Positions 35,424 through 44,061 of a stretch of DNA of 64,000 nt are shown in pieces. Origin of the DNA: Deltaproteobacteria bacterium. GTDB lineage: Bacteria > Myxococcota_A > Polyangia > Polyangiales > JADJMO01. A model generated the notes under the pieces. It was not told where the DNA came from, searched no databases, and saw only the letters and a list, made by a program, of their open reading frames with translations. The stretch is taken from the NCBI GenBank assembly GCA_025363655.1, contig JANYDK010000092.1, positions 1 through 64,000 of the forward strand. The letters run 5' to 3'. Position 1 is the first letter of the stretch. Each line of letters starts with the position of its first letter. The position numbers were made by a program, and so were the translations under genes.

Positions 35424-35897
35424 ATGAGCAACGTCGGAAGCGTGGGCAACAATCAGCCGTACCAACCGAAGGTCGACGATCCGCCGAAGGCGGCCATCGC
35501 CGACATCGACCCGAAGAAGGCGGCCACCGTCGTCCTCGAGGTTTGGGAGAATGCCGCCGAGCTCTTCGTGCCGCAGCCAGGGTATGGCGCGATTCCCTTT
35601 TTCGTCCGCAAGCTCGCCGAAGGCCAGTCGGCTGGCGACGCCGCGAAAGAGACTGGGCTTCACGTCGTCGAGGACGCGAAGGACAAGATCGAGACCCTCG
35701 AGCTCTTCGAGGGCAAGCCAGGTCTGAAGGAGGTCGACAAGCCTGCCCTCGCCGGCGGAACCATGGGCGTGAAGGACAAGAGCGACGTCGAGACCGCGAA
35801 GGAGGGCGCCGCTGCCTTCAAGGAGAAGAAGGCAGCCGGAATGACCGGCTTCGACGCAGCGATGGCGGCCGGCAAAGAGCTCAAGGTCAAAGGATGA
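35424..35897 (+). CDS. Hypothetical soluble protein, 157 aa
   Basis: Starts at ATG 35424 with AGGAG ten bases upstream. Very regular helical composition rich in Lys, Ala, Glu and Asp; no Cys, no signal and no membrane segment. The repeated KDK, AKE and AAG pieces (VEDAKDKIETLELF, VKDKSDVETAKEGAAAFKEKKAA) suggest amphipathic helices as in LEA- or scaffold-type proteins. It overlaps the next gene by the ATGA junction, so the two are translationally coupled. No function can be given. Confidence 0.75.
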   Translation: MSNVGSVGNNQPYQPKVDDPPKAAIADIDPKKAATVVLEVWENAAELFVPQPGYGAIPFFVRKLAEGQSAGDAAKETGLHVVEDAKDKIETLELFEGKPGLKEVDKPALAGGTMGVKDKSDVETAKEGAAAFKEKKAAGMTGFDAAMAAGKELKVKG

Positions 35898-36598
35898 AGG
35901 CGCTGGCCGGGTTCTCGGAGGCGGCACTGGCGCTGTGGTCGGGGGCTCCTCCGCCCGAGCAAACCTTCGCCATCCATCGCCCCGCGCTCGTGATCGAGGC
36001 CCGTCCGAGCTCCCGAAGCCGATGGCTCCGTGGGCTCGGCGGCGTCGCGCTCGCGCTCGTCGGCATCGGCTACGCGCTGGGGATGCTCGCCGAAGGGCCC
36101 GTCGTCTCCTACGCGGTGATGGCGATTCTCTGCACGCTGGCGGCCATCCAGCGCTTCGGCGGGCTCTCGTCGCGCAGCCTCTTGCTGCTGCGCGACGATT
36201 CGCTGGTGAACCTCTCGGGCTCGAGCCACTCCGAGGTTCCATTCTCCGACCTCCGCACCGTGAGGCTCGGAACCACCGCGTACAACGGCAACACGCACCT
36301 CGAGCTCCACTTTCGCGACGGGAGAAAGAAGCGAATCCTCTCCGGCGTGGGAACCGCCGAGGGCCTCGCCATCGTCGGCCACGTCCTGCGCAGCGTCGAA
36401 GGTCGAACCGTCGGCGCAAACCCCTATCGCACCGCGATTCCTCGGCCGTTGCGGCTGGCGGTGGCAGAAGCAGTGACGACCGACCTTCGCCTCGCGAACG
36501 CGCTCGCGAGGACCTCCGAGACCGAGCGCGAAGCCGAGGAAATGTCGTCGGGAGACGGGATGGAAGAATCCCCTCCCATGAAAGCCGAGTTTCGGTAA
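35894..36598 (+). CDS. Two-helix membrane protein with PH-like C-terminal part
   Basis: ATG at 35894 overlaps the stop of the previous gene. Two adjacent hydrophobic segments (GLGGVALALVGIGYALGML and VVSYAVMAILCTLAAI, about residues 44-85) separate a short N-terminal part from a cytoplasmic domain. After the second helix, LLLLRDDSLVNLSGSSHSEVPFSDLRTVRLGTTAYNGNTHLELHFRDGRKKRILSG reads like the strand pattern of bacterial PH-like domains; this is an impression, not a family match. 234 aa. Function unknown; it is coupled to the helical protein upstream. Confidence 0.65.
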   Translation: MKALAGFSEAALALWSGAPPPEQTFAIHRPALVIEARPSSRSRWLRGLGGVALALVGIGYALGMLAEGPVVSYAVMAILCTLAAIQRFGGLSSRSLLLLRDDSLVNLSGSSHSEVPFSDLRTVRLGTTAYNGNTHLELHFRDGRKKRILSGVGTAEGLAIVGHVLRSVEGRTVGANPYRTAIPRPLRLAVAEAVTTDLRLANALARTSETEREAEEMSSGDGMEESPPMKAEFR

Positions 36599-36607
36599 CG
36601 TAGGGAC

Positions 36608-37114
36608 GTGCGAACCTCACTGGGTCGCTGCGCGCTCGGGGCTGCCGGCCTCCTGCTCGGCCTCGCCGGGGGCAGCGCCTTGGGCGGCTGCGGACCCGTG
36701 ACCGACACCGTCGACCTCGGCACGTTCGAGGGCGTGCGCGACCTGAAGCTCGACGAGAACTTCTACTACTGCCACGTGCAGCCCGAGGCGATCACGCTTC
36801 GGCGGTGCGCAGCCGGCGACTCGGGCGATCCGGCCGGCGGCTGCCACGCCTCGAAATCGAGCATGATTCTCGTGCAAATCGACACGCCGGTGAAGTGCGA
36901 CAGCAGCGGCAAACCTACCGGCACGGTCACGCCCGAGGAGCGCGCCAACTACCAGGCGACGCAGCTCCGCGTCACGCGCGACCCGACGACGGCGCCGATT
37001 CTCACGCGTCCGCTCGGTCAAAACTCGCACCCGCGCGTGGTCTTCCTCGGCGCCGATCCGAAGACCGATCCCGCCTACCAAGTGATCCTCAAGTGGATCC
37101 AGGGGGCGCGGTGA
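36608..37114 (+). CDS. Cysteine-containing lipoprotein heading a four-gene envelope operon
   Basis: GTG at 36608, 9 bp after the previous stop, starts a signal peptide ending ALGGC, so Cys28 is lipidated. After it, YYCHVQP (Cys55-His56) and CAAGDSGDPAGGCH (Cys67 to Cys79-His80) recall the CxnCH patterns of the myxobacterial cytochrome-like proteins, but the spacing is not a canonical heme site. The C-terminal LGADPKTDPAYQVILKWIQGA fits the last helix of such domains. Its stop is overlapped by the GTG of the next gene, so it should be produced with the SH3/barrel protein. The role is unclear. Confidence 0.65.
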   Translation: MRTSLGRCALGAAGLLLGLAGGSALGGCGPVTDTVDLGTFEGVRDLKLDENFYYCHVQPEAITLRRCAAGDSGDPAGGCHASKSSMILVQIDTPVKCDSSGKPTGTVTPEERANYQATQLRVTRDPTTAPILTRPLGQNSHPRVVFLGADPKTDPAYQVILKWIQGAR

Positions 37115-37923
37115 GGGTAGCGCTCTTTGCCTTGGTCATGACGGCGACGGCGGCCACCACCTCGGCCTATGTCGCGCCCGCGAGCGCCGACGAAGACGTC
37201 GAGGCGTTCGCGCGCGTGGTCGTCGAATCGGCCGAAGTGCGCAGCGGCCCCGGCGTCGCGTATCGCACCATCGGCGTGGTCGAGCGCGGTGCGACCATCG
37301 CCGTCGATCGACGCGGCAGCGATCAGTTCTGGCTCAAGGTCGTGCTCGAAGACGGGCGCAGCGGATGGATGCTCGGCGACGACGTCGAGGTCTACGCGGT
37401 CCGCCCCGGTGACCCCGATCGTCCTTCGCGCCCTGGACTCTTCGCCCCGCCGCCGCTCGTCGGTGCGCATGGCGGTCTCACCATCATGGGCGGCGTCATC
37501 GGCGCGCGCATCGCCGACGGTCAAGGTGGCTCCTTTTACAACGCCGCCGACGGATATTTCGAAGTTCGTCCGACGTGGGTCCTGGCGCCGCAAATCTCCA
37601 TCGAGTCGTACGCCGGGCTCACGCGCAACGACGACGGCTCGCTCACGCACCTCGGCGTCTGGGGCGTCGTCCACCTGCTCCCCGATCTCGCGATCGACCC
37701 CTATTTCGGCGTCGGCGGCGGTTACCTCTGGAGCAAGGCCAACGCCGACAGCTTCGCCATCCACGACGACAAACTGGCGGTCGCCCGCGCCGGCGGTGGC
37801 TTTCTCTTCGGCCTTCGTGGCCGAATCCTCGTTCGTCTCGAGATGACGAACCTCACCCTCTTCACCGCCGATCGCTTCAAGAACGTGCAGACGTTCTTGG
37901 GCGGCCTCGGGGTCTACTTCTAG
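37111..37923 (+). CDS. SH3 domain plus outer-membrane beta-barrel protein
   Basis: GTG at 37111 overlaps the previous stop (GTGA). A signal peptide of about 25 residues is followed by a bacterial SH3 domain (ARVVVESAEVRSGPGVAYRTIGVVERG through GRSGWMLGDDVEVY), a fold that often binds peptidoglycan peptides or proteins. From about residue 115 the sequence alternates hydrophobic and polar residues with many Gly and aromatics and ends in LGGLGVYF, an outer-membrane barrel terminus with C-terminal Phe. 270 aa in total. The protein could link wall and outer membrane. DUF4266 follows 14 bp later. Confidence 0.8.
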   Translation: MRVALFALVMTATAATTSAYVAPASADEDVEAFARVVVESAEVRSGPGVAYRTIGVVERGATIAVDRRGSDQFWLKVVLEDGRSGWMLGDDVEVYAVRPGDPDRPSRPGLFAPPPLVGAHGGLTIMGGVIGARIADGQGGSFYNAADGYFEVRPTWVLAPQISIESYAGLTRNDDGSLTHLGVWGVVHLLPDLAIDPYFGVGGGYLWSKANADSFAIHDDKLAVARAGGGFLFGLRGRILVRLEMTNLTLFTADRFKNVQTFLGGLGVYF

Positions 37924-37937
37924 GATCGGAGGCGGAC

Positions 37938-38177
37938 ATGCGACGCATCACCCTCGGAGTCCTCGCGCTCGCGCTCACCGTCATGCTCATGGTCGTGCTC
38001 GCAGGCTGCGTCACGGTTCGTCCGCAGCAGCGCGGCGTGCTCTCCGATCCGATCATGCGCTTCGAAGGCGACGAGCACGACTCGCTCGAGCACGGGCAGC
38101 TGCGGCATGCCCTCGACAACCGCGAAGGCGCGTTCGGCGCCGATGGCGTGTCCGGCGGCGGGTGCGGATGCAACTGA
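37938..38177 (+). CDS. DUF4266 small lipoprotein with GGGCGCN tail
   Basis: A 79-aa protein with GGAGG six bases before ATG 37938. The signal peptide ends MVVLAGC, lipidating Cys23. The mature part, VTVRPQQRGVLSDPIMRFEGD to the last seven residues GGGCGCN, matches DUF4266; the C-terminal pair of cysteines is its hallmark. DUF4266 genes usually precede DUF3570 genes, which is the case here with overlapping ends. The role of the family is not known. It was easy to miss because it is short. Confidence 0.9.
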   Translation: MRRITLGVLALALTVMLMVVLAGCVTVRPQQRGVLSDPIMRFEGDEHDSLEHGQLRHALDNREGAFGADGVSGGGCGCN

Positions 38178-39421
38178 GACGTTCGCCGAGCATCCACCGC
38201 AGTCTGGCGGCGCGCTTGGTCGTCGTGGTCGCGGCGTTCCTCGTCATCGGCTCTTGGGTGGGGCGATCTCGTTCGGAGGTCGTCTCCTTCGACGCGCGGT
38301 CGACCTACTACCATGAGGGCACTCCCTACGGGAAGATGACGGTCCTCAACCCGCTGGTCGCGATCGGCGCAAAACCGTGGGATTTTCTCAAGATCCACGC
38401 GGGTTGGCAGGCCGACGTCGTGTCCGGTGCGTCGATTCGCACGCGCAATGCGCAGCGCGGTGCGAGCCCCGACGCCATCTCCACCGCGAGCGTCAAGGAC
38501 TTCCGTCAGGTCGTCAGCGGTGGGTTCACCGTCAGCCGCAAGCTCACCAGCCTCGAAGCCGGCTACTCGTACTCGTGGGAGCACGACTACCGCTCGCACT
38601 CGGTCGACGTCGCCGCCAAGGCCGAGCTCCTCCAGCGTTCGATGGAGCTGTCGATCGCCTACGCGCGCAACTGGGACTCGGTGTGCGATCGCATCCAGGT
38701 CGACCCTGATCCGACGCGGCGGCTGGCCCTCGAGAAATCCGACCTCTGCTTCAAGCCCGACAGCACGACGACCACCACCCACTCGATCGCCATCGATGCC
38801 TTGCAGGGCGGCTGGACGCAGTCGTGGACGCCGACGTTCACCACGCAGACCACTGTCGGCGTGCAGCTGATGAACGGGTTCTTGAGCAACCCGTACCGTG
38901 AGGTCAACATCGGCGTCAGCTCGGCGGTGCAGGAGCACATCCCCGACAACCGCGTTCGCTACGCAGCTGGGCTACGGGCCAATCTCTACATTCGCGCGCT
39001 CAAGACGGCGTTCCGACTCGGCGGCAAGGCGTATCGCGACACGTGGGACATCCACGCGTTCACCGCCGACCTCGAGGCCGAGCGGTATCTCTTCCTCGAA
39101 GCCCTCCGTCTCCGCCTGCGCGGTCGCTACTACACGCAGGGGCACGCGGCATTCTACAGCGACGACTACCTCGTCGCCCCGCGCGGCCAGTATTGGACGG
39201 GCGATCGCGAGCTCTCGAAGATGCACTCGGTGCTCGCGGGCTTCCGCCTGCTGTACGGACCGAGCGCCGGCGCCAAGCGCTGGCTCGGCATGCTCGAGAA
39301 GGTCGAGGTCTCCTTCGGCATGGACGCCGTCTTCTTCACCTACAGCGACTTCACGATCAACGGCGACCCGTTGAAGAAGACCGCGATCATCGGCTCGCTC
39401 GGCCTCTCGCTCTTGTTCTGA
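38168..39421 (+). CDS. DUF3570 outer-membrane barrel protein
   Basis: The start is ATG 38168, overlapping the DUF4266 stop by ten bases; GTG 38162 is a weaker alternative. The signal peptide (basic start, then AARLVVVVAAFLVIGSWV) is followed by a long alternation of short hydrophobic strands with YYHEGTPYGKMTVLNP, GWQADVVSGASIRTR and many aromatic strand ends, closing in LGLSLLF. This is the DUF3570 pattern, a large outer-membrane barrel of 417 aa. In other bacteria DUF3570 with DUF4266 often sits near a thioredoxin-like protein and an ApbE flavin transferase; neither is present here. Confidence 0.9.
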   Translation: MQLRRSPSIHRSLAARLVVVVAAFLVIGSWVGRSRSEVVSFDARSTYYHEGTPYGKMTVLNPLVAIGAKPWDFLKIHAGWQADVVSGASIRTRNAQRGASPDAISTASVKDFRQVVSGGFTVSRKLTSLEAGYSYSWEHDYRSHSVDVAAKAELLQRSMELSIAYARNWDSVCDRIQVDPDPTRRLALEKSDLCFKPDSTTTTTHSIAIDALQGGWTQSWTPTFTTQTTVGVQLMNGFLSNPYREVNIGVSSAVQEHIPDNRVRYAAGLRANLYIRALKTAFRLGGKAYRDTWDIHAFTADLEAERYLFLEALRLRLRGRYYTQGHAAFYSDDYLVAPRGQYWTGDRELSKMHSVLAGFRLLYGPSAGAKRWLGMLEKVEVSFGMDAVFFTYSDFTINGDPLKKTAIIGSLGLSLLF

Positions 39422-39461
39422 GCTCGTTTTCGAGGCCTTCGATGGCTCTCGACACGTCGAA

Positions 39462-40667
39462 TCAGTCGAGCGCGCGAAGCACGTCGTCGACGACGTCGTT
39501 GGTCTCCTCGATGCCGCACGAGACGCGAATGAGCCCATCGCCGATGCCACCGGCGTGACGTGCATCGGCGGGCATCGAGGCGTGGGTCGTCGACGCGGGA
39601 TGGGTGACGAGCGAACGGACGTCGCCGAGGCTCACCGCGTGGGTGACGACCTTCACCTTCTCGAGCACGCGACGACCTTGCGCGATGCCGCCTTTCGCCT
39701 CGAAGGCGACGAGGCTGCCGAAGGCGCTCATCTGCGACTTGGCGAGGACGTGCTGGGGGTGGGACGCGTGGCCCGGGTAGTGGACGCGCGCGACGTGCGG
39801 GCTCTCGGCGAGTGCGTTTGCCAGCACCGATGCCGTCGCGCAGGCCTGCTTTTGCCGAAGCGACAGCGTGCGAATGCCGCGCGCCACGAGCATCGCGTTG
39901 AAGGGCGAGAGGACGCCGCCGAACGACTTCACCGCCAGCTCGCGCGCTCCCGCCATGATCGCGCGCCCACCGACGATGGCGCCGCCAATCGCGTCGCCGT
40001 GGCCACCGATCGCCTTGGTCATCGAGTGGACGACGAGGTCGACGCCGAAGGCGAGCGGACGTTGGCAGTACGGCGTGGCGAACGTGCTGTCGACGAGCAC
40101 GCGCAGGCCCTTCTCGCGAGCGAGCGCGACGACGGCCCGCAAGTCGGTGAGAAGCAACGTCGGGTTGGCCGGCGTCTCGACGTAGAGCAACTTGGTGTTC
40201 GGACGAATCGCGCCGGCGTAGGCGGAGGCCGAAGTCTGATCGACGAACGTCGTCTCGATGCCGAAGCGGGGTAGGCGCTCGCGAAGGAGGCGTGACGACT
40301 CGCCATACATCGATCGCGGCGCGACGACGTGATCGCCAGCGCTGCAGCAAGTGAGCACCGCGGCGGTGATCGCAGCCATCCCGCTGGCGGTGGCCACGCA
40401 TTCATAATCAGGTGATGCACCCGCCTCGAGGGCCGCGATTTTCAGCTCCAGCGCGTGTACGGTAGGGTTCCTCCAGCGGCCGTAGATGAGGTGGTCGTTC
40501 TCTCCGGTGAAGGCGCCGGCGGCCTGGGCTGCGTCGTCGAAGGCGAAGGCGACGGCCATGTGGAGCGGAGGCTCGCAGGCCCCCGTCGAAGCGTCGGCGG
40601 GTTCACCCGCGTGGACGCAGACGGTGCTACTGGGCGCGACGTCACGGGGGCGCGATGAATCGTTCAC
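39462..40667 (-). CDS. Cys/Met-metabolism PLP enzyme (methionine gamma-lyase/OAH sulfhydrylase type)
   Basis: A 401-aa fold-type I PLP enzyme. YGRWRNPT (62-69) and SGMAAI (95-100) bind the cofactor phosphate, DSTFATP (193-199) holds the Asp that pairs with the PLP nitrogen, and VVHSMTK carries the Schiff-base Lys218. This is the family of cystathionine synthase/lyase, methionine gamma-lyase and O-acetylhomoserine sulfhydrylase; sequence alone does not say which. GTG 40667 overlaps the stop of a second enzyme of the same family by four bases. Its N-terminus is rather short and it has three cysteines near 90-108. Confidence 0.85.
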   Translation of the reverse strand: MNDSSRPRDVAPSSTVCVHAGEPADASTGACEPPLHMAVAFAFDDAAQAAGAFTGENDHLIYGRWRNPTVHALELKIAALEAGASPDYECVATASGMAAITAAVLTCCSAGDHVVAPRSMYGESSRLLRERLPRFGIETTFVDQTSASAYAGAIRPNTKLLYVETPANPTLLLTDLRAVVALAREKGLRVLVDSTFATPYCQRPLAFGVDLVVHSMTKAIGGHGDAIGGAIVGGRAIMAGARELAVKSFGGVLSPFNAMLVARGIRTLSLRQKQACATASVLANALAESPHVARVHYPGHASHPQHVLAKSQMSAFGSLVAFEAKGGIAQGRRVLEKVKVVTHAVSLGDVRSLVTHPASTTHASMPADARHAGGIGDGLIRVSCGIEETNDVVDDVLRALD

Positions 40668-41938
40668 GGGACCTCCAAGGCACGCAGGACATCGGCGACG
40701 ATGTCGCGCTCGTCTTCCACGCCGACGGCGAGTCGCACCAAGTCATCGCGGATGCCGGCGGCGAGGCGATCTTCGCTGGAGAGCTCGTAGTAGCTCATGA
40801 TCGCCGGCTGCTCGACGAGCGTGTCGACGCCGCCGAGGCTGGGTGCGATGCGGGCGAGGTGAAAAGCATCGACGACCCGTGAAGTGACGGCGAGCGGCGT
40901 GGCGTCGCCCTGCCCTCGTTCGTCGCAACGGACGCGGAAGCTGACGACGCCACCGAAACCGCTCATCTGCTCGGCGGCGATGCCGTGCGTCGGATGCGTC
41001 GGGAGGCCCGGATAGAACACTTCTTCGATCCGCGGGTGAGCAGCGAGCACGCGCGCGACCGCCATCGCCGTCGCGTTCTGCCGCTCGACGCGCAAGGCGA
41101 GGGTCTTGATGCCGCGCGCCACGAGGAACGCCGAGTGCGGATCGAGGATGCCGCCGAGGACGCCACGCAGATCGCGCACCAGGCCGACCAACGCTGGGGC
41201 TCCGACGACCGCGCCGGCGAGCACGTCGTGGTGACCGGCGAGATACTTGGTCGCGCTGTGGACGACGAGGTCGATGCCGAGCGAGAGCGGCCGCGAGTTG
41301 ATCGGCGTCGCGAAGGTGGCGTCGACGAGGGTCTTCACGCGGCCGACCTCCTTCGCGAGACGCGCGAGCGCCGCGAGGTCGGTGACGTGGAGGTAAGGAT
41401 TGGTCGGCGACTCACCGACGATGAGCCGCGTCGTCGGGCGAATCGCGGCGCGCACCGCGGGGAGATCGCCCGGCTCGACGATGGTGTGCTCGACGCCGAA
41501 CGCAGCCAACGTCTTGGCGACGAGTTGGCGAGTGCGACGATACCCGTCGCGAAAGAGAATGACGTGCGAGCCCTGCTTGACGAGCGCGAGGATGGTCGTC
41601 GAGAGCGCGGCCATGCCCGATCCGAAGGCGAGCGCGTCGGCGCCACCGCTCGGTGCCTCGAGAGCTGCGATCCGCTCCTCCAGGGCCCGCACCGTCGGAT
41701 TTCCATAACGTGCATATTCTTCGCGCGCACGGTCGGGGTGCGTGCCCGTCATGTGCGCGGCGACCTCGGCCGAGTCGGCGAAGGTGTACGTCGCGGTGGC
41801 GACGATCGGCGTCGGCACCGCGTGATGCTCGTCGGGACGCGACACGCCCGCGTGCACCGAGCGAGTGGAAGGGCCAGATGCGGCATCGAGCGGCGGCGGC
41901 GACTTGGGCCGCGGAGGAGGCGGGAGAAAGCTGCTCAC
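40664..41938 (-). CDS. Cystathionine gamma-synthase/lyase-like PLP enzyme
   Basis: The second family member, 424 aa, with YARYGNPT (75-82), FGSGMAALS (105-113), DATFATP (206-212) and Schiff-base Lys231 in VVHSATKYLAGHHD, the most typical cystathionine gamma-synthase type string. The first 25 residues are a Pro-rich leader. GTG at 41938 overlaps the hydrolase stop and its own stop is overlapped by the next PLP gene, so the three genes form one tightly coupled unit. Two adjacent paralogues could serve synthase plus lyase steps, as in transsulfuration. That pairing is inferred from context only. Confidence 0.87.
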   Translation of the reverse strand: MSSFLPPPPRPKSPPPLDAASGPSTRSVHAGVSRPDEHHAVPTPIVATATYTFADSAEVAAHMTGTHPDRAREEYARYGNPTVRALEERIAALEAPSGGADALAFGSGMAALSTTILALVKQGSHVILFRDGYRRTRQLVAKTLAAFGVEHTIVEPGDLPAVRAAIRPTTRLIVGESPTNPYLHVTDLAALARLAKEVGRVKTLVDATFATPINSRPLSLGIDLVVHSATKYLAGHHDVLAGAVVGAPALVGLVRDLRGVLGGILDPHSAFLVARGIKTLALRVERQNATAMAVARVLAAHPRIEEVFYPGLPTHPTHGIAAEQMSGFGGVVSFRVRCDERGQGDATPLAVTSRVVDAFHLARIAPSLGGVDTLVEQPAIMSYYELSSEDRLAAGIRDDLVRLAVGVEDERDIVADVLRALEVP

Positions 41939-42633
41939 AGGCGGGAGAGCATAGTGGTTTCACCGGCGAGAAAGGGACCGACCTGTTCGGCCATCGGGCC
42001 TCGTCCGCTCGTGAACGAATGATCCGTGCGCGGGAGGAGGACGAGGTCGGCGTGGAAGTGGCTGGCGACTGCGCGCGCGCGGCGCTCGTCGCAGAAGACG
42101 TCGCGATCACCGACGATGACGCCGGTGGGTACACCGCACGCGGCTGTGCCCTTCAGGTAGTCGAGGAACGACGCCGCCGGCGCGACGAAGAGGACGCGAT
42201 CGATCTCGAGCTCGGAGGCGACGTCGACCGTGAGCGCCCGCGCGAGCACCCATGAGCCGAACGAATAGCCCGCGACGCCGAGCGTGACGCCAGGAAGCGA
42301 CGACGCACCGAAGCGAAGCGCAGCGAGGAGATCGAGGCGCTCGCGATCACCGCCGTCGTAGCTTCCTTCGCTCCGCCCGACGCCACGGAAGTCGAAGCGG
42401 AGGACGGCCACTCCGCGGAGGACGAGCGCCTTGGCGAGGGCGACGACGACGGCATTGTCCATGTCGCCGCCGTAGCGAGGATGCGGGTGTGCGAGGACGA
42501 CGAGCCGGCGTGCACCTTCAGGGACGAGCCATCGGCCATCGAGCGTGACGCCATCCTCGGCAGCGAAGGTGACCCGCTCTTCTGCGCGCAATGCCGCTGG
42601 AAGGCCGGGAAACGCCGCTTCGATTCTCGTCAT
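41935..42633 (-). CDS. Alpha/beta hydrolase, small dienelactone-like
   Basis: 232 aa from ATG 42633. LAHPHPRYGGDMDNAVV (48-62), RFDFRGVGRSEG (79-90), the nucleophile Ser124 in GYSFGSW, Asp176 or Asp178 in VGDRDVF, and His205 in RTDHSF give the whole catalytic triad of an alpha/beta hydrolase. It is the type often annotated as predicted alpha/beta hydrolase of the YheT/short-lipase kind. The substrate is unknown. Its stop overlaps the GTG of the downstream PLP enzyme. It is divergent from the Cys-rich lipoprotein operon. Confidence 0.85.
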   Translation of the reverse strand: MTRIEAAFPGLPAALRAEERVTFAAEDGVTLDGRWLVPEGARRLVVLAHPHPRYGGDMDNAVVVALAKALVLRGVAVLRFDFRGVGRSEGSYDGGDRERLDLLAALRFGASSLPGVTLGVAGYSFGSWVLARALTVDVASELEIDRVLFVAPAASFLDYLKGTAACGVPTGVIVGDRDVFCDERRARAVASHFHADLVLLPRTDHSFTSGRGPMAEQVGPFLAGETTMLSRL

Positions 42634-42709
42634 CGGCCGCGCTCCATCGGAGACCGGCCATAGCACGCCGCGTTGCTCGACGCCTCGTGCCGTGTCAGCG
42701 TCGACATCG

Positions 42710-43402
42710 ATGCGACGTCCTCTCCTCGCCTGCGCTTTCGCCCTCGCGGCGGCATCTCTCGGCTCGCTCGGCGCGTGCGGACCGAACCAGCCCGCAGTGA
42801 GCCCGCTCGGTTCGCCGAGTGGCAGTGGAAGCACCAGCGCGAGCGAAAAGCCGCCCGTGAACGATGGCAGCGACGCGGCCTGCAAACGCGTCTGCGTCGT
42901 GCAAACCAAGTGCGGCGGCGATCCGAAAATGTGCAGCCTCAAGTGCCTACCCATCGCCCGCGTGCTCCAGGGTGAGGTGGTCGAGGCGATGGTCTCGTGC
43001 GTCGAGAAGAAGGGCGGCGAGAAGCCGGGCTGCGACGACGACAGCGTCCTCGCGCGCAAGAGGCTCGCCGGCGAATGCGTCCTCGAGGCGACGTCGACCA
43101 AGAAGGACTCGGCGCGCGCCAACATCGAGCTCTTCGCCAAGGCCTATTGCGAAGCGTCCGCGACCTGCGGAAACGCCAGCGGCACCGTCGGCGTCAACGA
43201 GTGTCTCGGCGAAGCGCGCGGCGCGATCCTCGCCACCGAGGGCGACTCGTCGGGCGGCCTCTACGGCTCGATTCGCAGCGACCGCATCGACGAGATGTTG
43301 AAGTGCTTCCACGGCCCCTGCGACCAACGCAAGACCACCGCCGACGCCGAGCTCGAACGCTGCCTCGATGCGACGTTGGCCAAGGCCGCCGAGGCCCCGT
43401 GA
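42710..43402 (+). CDS. Cysteine-rich lipoprotein, paralogue A
   Basis: Signal peptide ending SLGAC places the lipid on Cys23. A Ser/Gly-rich linker leads to a cysteine-rich domain of about 170 residues with ACKRVCVVQTKCGGDPKMCSLKC near its start, then further cysteines in MVSCVEKK, GECVLEA, YCEASATCG, NECLGEA, LKCFHGPC and ERCLD. The same order and spacing recurs in the next two genes. The domain is probably held by disulfides outside the cytoplasm. Its stop overlaps the GTG of paralogue B. No known family was recognised. Confidence 0.75.
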   Translation: MRRPLLACAFALAAASLGSLGACGPNQPAVSPLGSPSGSGSTSASEKPPVNDGSDAACKRVCVVQTKCGGDPKMCSLKCLPIARVLQGEVVEAMVSCVEKKGGEKPGCDDDSVLARKRLAGECVLEATSTKKDSARANIELFAKAYCEASATCGNASGTVGVNECLGEARGAILATEGDSSGGLYGSIRSDRIDEMLKCFHGPCDQRKTTADAELERCLDATLAKAAEAP

Positions 43403-44061
43403 TCCGTGGCGCCTGGCGCGTCCTCCGGGGCGGGTCGCTCGTGGTTGCCTTCACGTGCCTCATGAGTCTCACGAGCTGCGCGGCGAACCAGCCGAAAAAT
43501 GCAGCGCCGATCGATTCGTCGCCAGCGCCCTGCATCGCGCTCTGCGACGACGAGGCGCGATGTGGTGACGTCGCTCCGACGTGCCGATCGACTTGCGCGC
43601 GCGAATCCGGCATCTTCCAAGCGAGCGTGACGGAGCGCGTCGTCGCCTGTCGCAAGGATTCATTGGCCACCAACTGCTACGGAAAGAGTAGCGCTTTCAC
43701 CCACGGCGATCTCCTCGCCGACGGGCGTTGCTTCGGAATCGCTGCGGCGGCGGTCGGCAAGGGCGAGGACAACCGCCGTCGCTTCGCCGATGCCTCGTGC
43801 ATGCGCATGCTTCGTTGCCAGGTCTCGGGTCCGCCGCCGGGGCCGGAGGTCCGGAAGGAATGCGTCGAGCTGACGATTCATCCGCCGGATGGTGGCGAGG
43901 CCGACGAGCGCGAGGCGATGATGGTGCTCGACGCGCTCCGGCCCGAGGTGGTGACGACCCTCGGCGGATGCCTCCACGACGCCCCCTGCCCGGCGCCGGG
44001 CAAGAGCGACAGCGCGGGTGATGCATGTCTCCTCGCGGCCATCGGCCGGAGCGATCCGTGA
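43399..44061 (+). CDS. Cysteine-rich lipoprotein, paralogue B
   Basis: GTG 43399 overlaps the previous stop. The signal peptide ends SLTSC. The domain repeats the pattern of paralogue A: PCIALCDDEARCGDVAPTCRSTC, then VVACRKD, DGRCFGIA, SCMRMLRCQ, KECVELT, GGCLHDAPC and DACLLA. Residue identity between copies is low outside the cysteines, so the duplications are old. At 220 aa it is nearly the same size as its neighbours. Its stop is again overlapped by the next GTG. Function unknown; extracytoplasmic disulfide-bonded domain assumed. Confidence 0.75.
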   Translation: MIRGAWRVLRGGSLVVAFTCLMSLTSCAANQPKNAAPIDSSPAPCIALCDDEARCGDVAPTCRSTCARESGIFQASVTERVVACRKDSLATNCYGKSSAFTHGDLLADGRCFGIAAAAVGKGEDNRRRFADASCMRMLRCQVSGPPPGPEVRKECVELTIHPPDGGEADEREAMMVLDALRPEVVTTLGGCLHDAPCPAPGKSDSAGDACLLAAIGRSDP

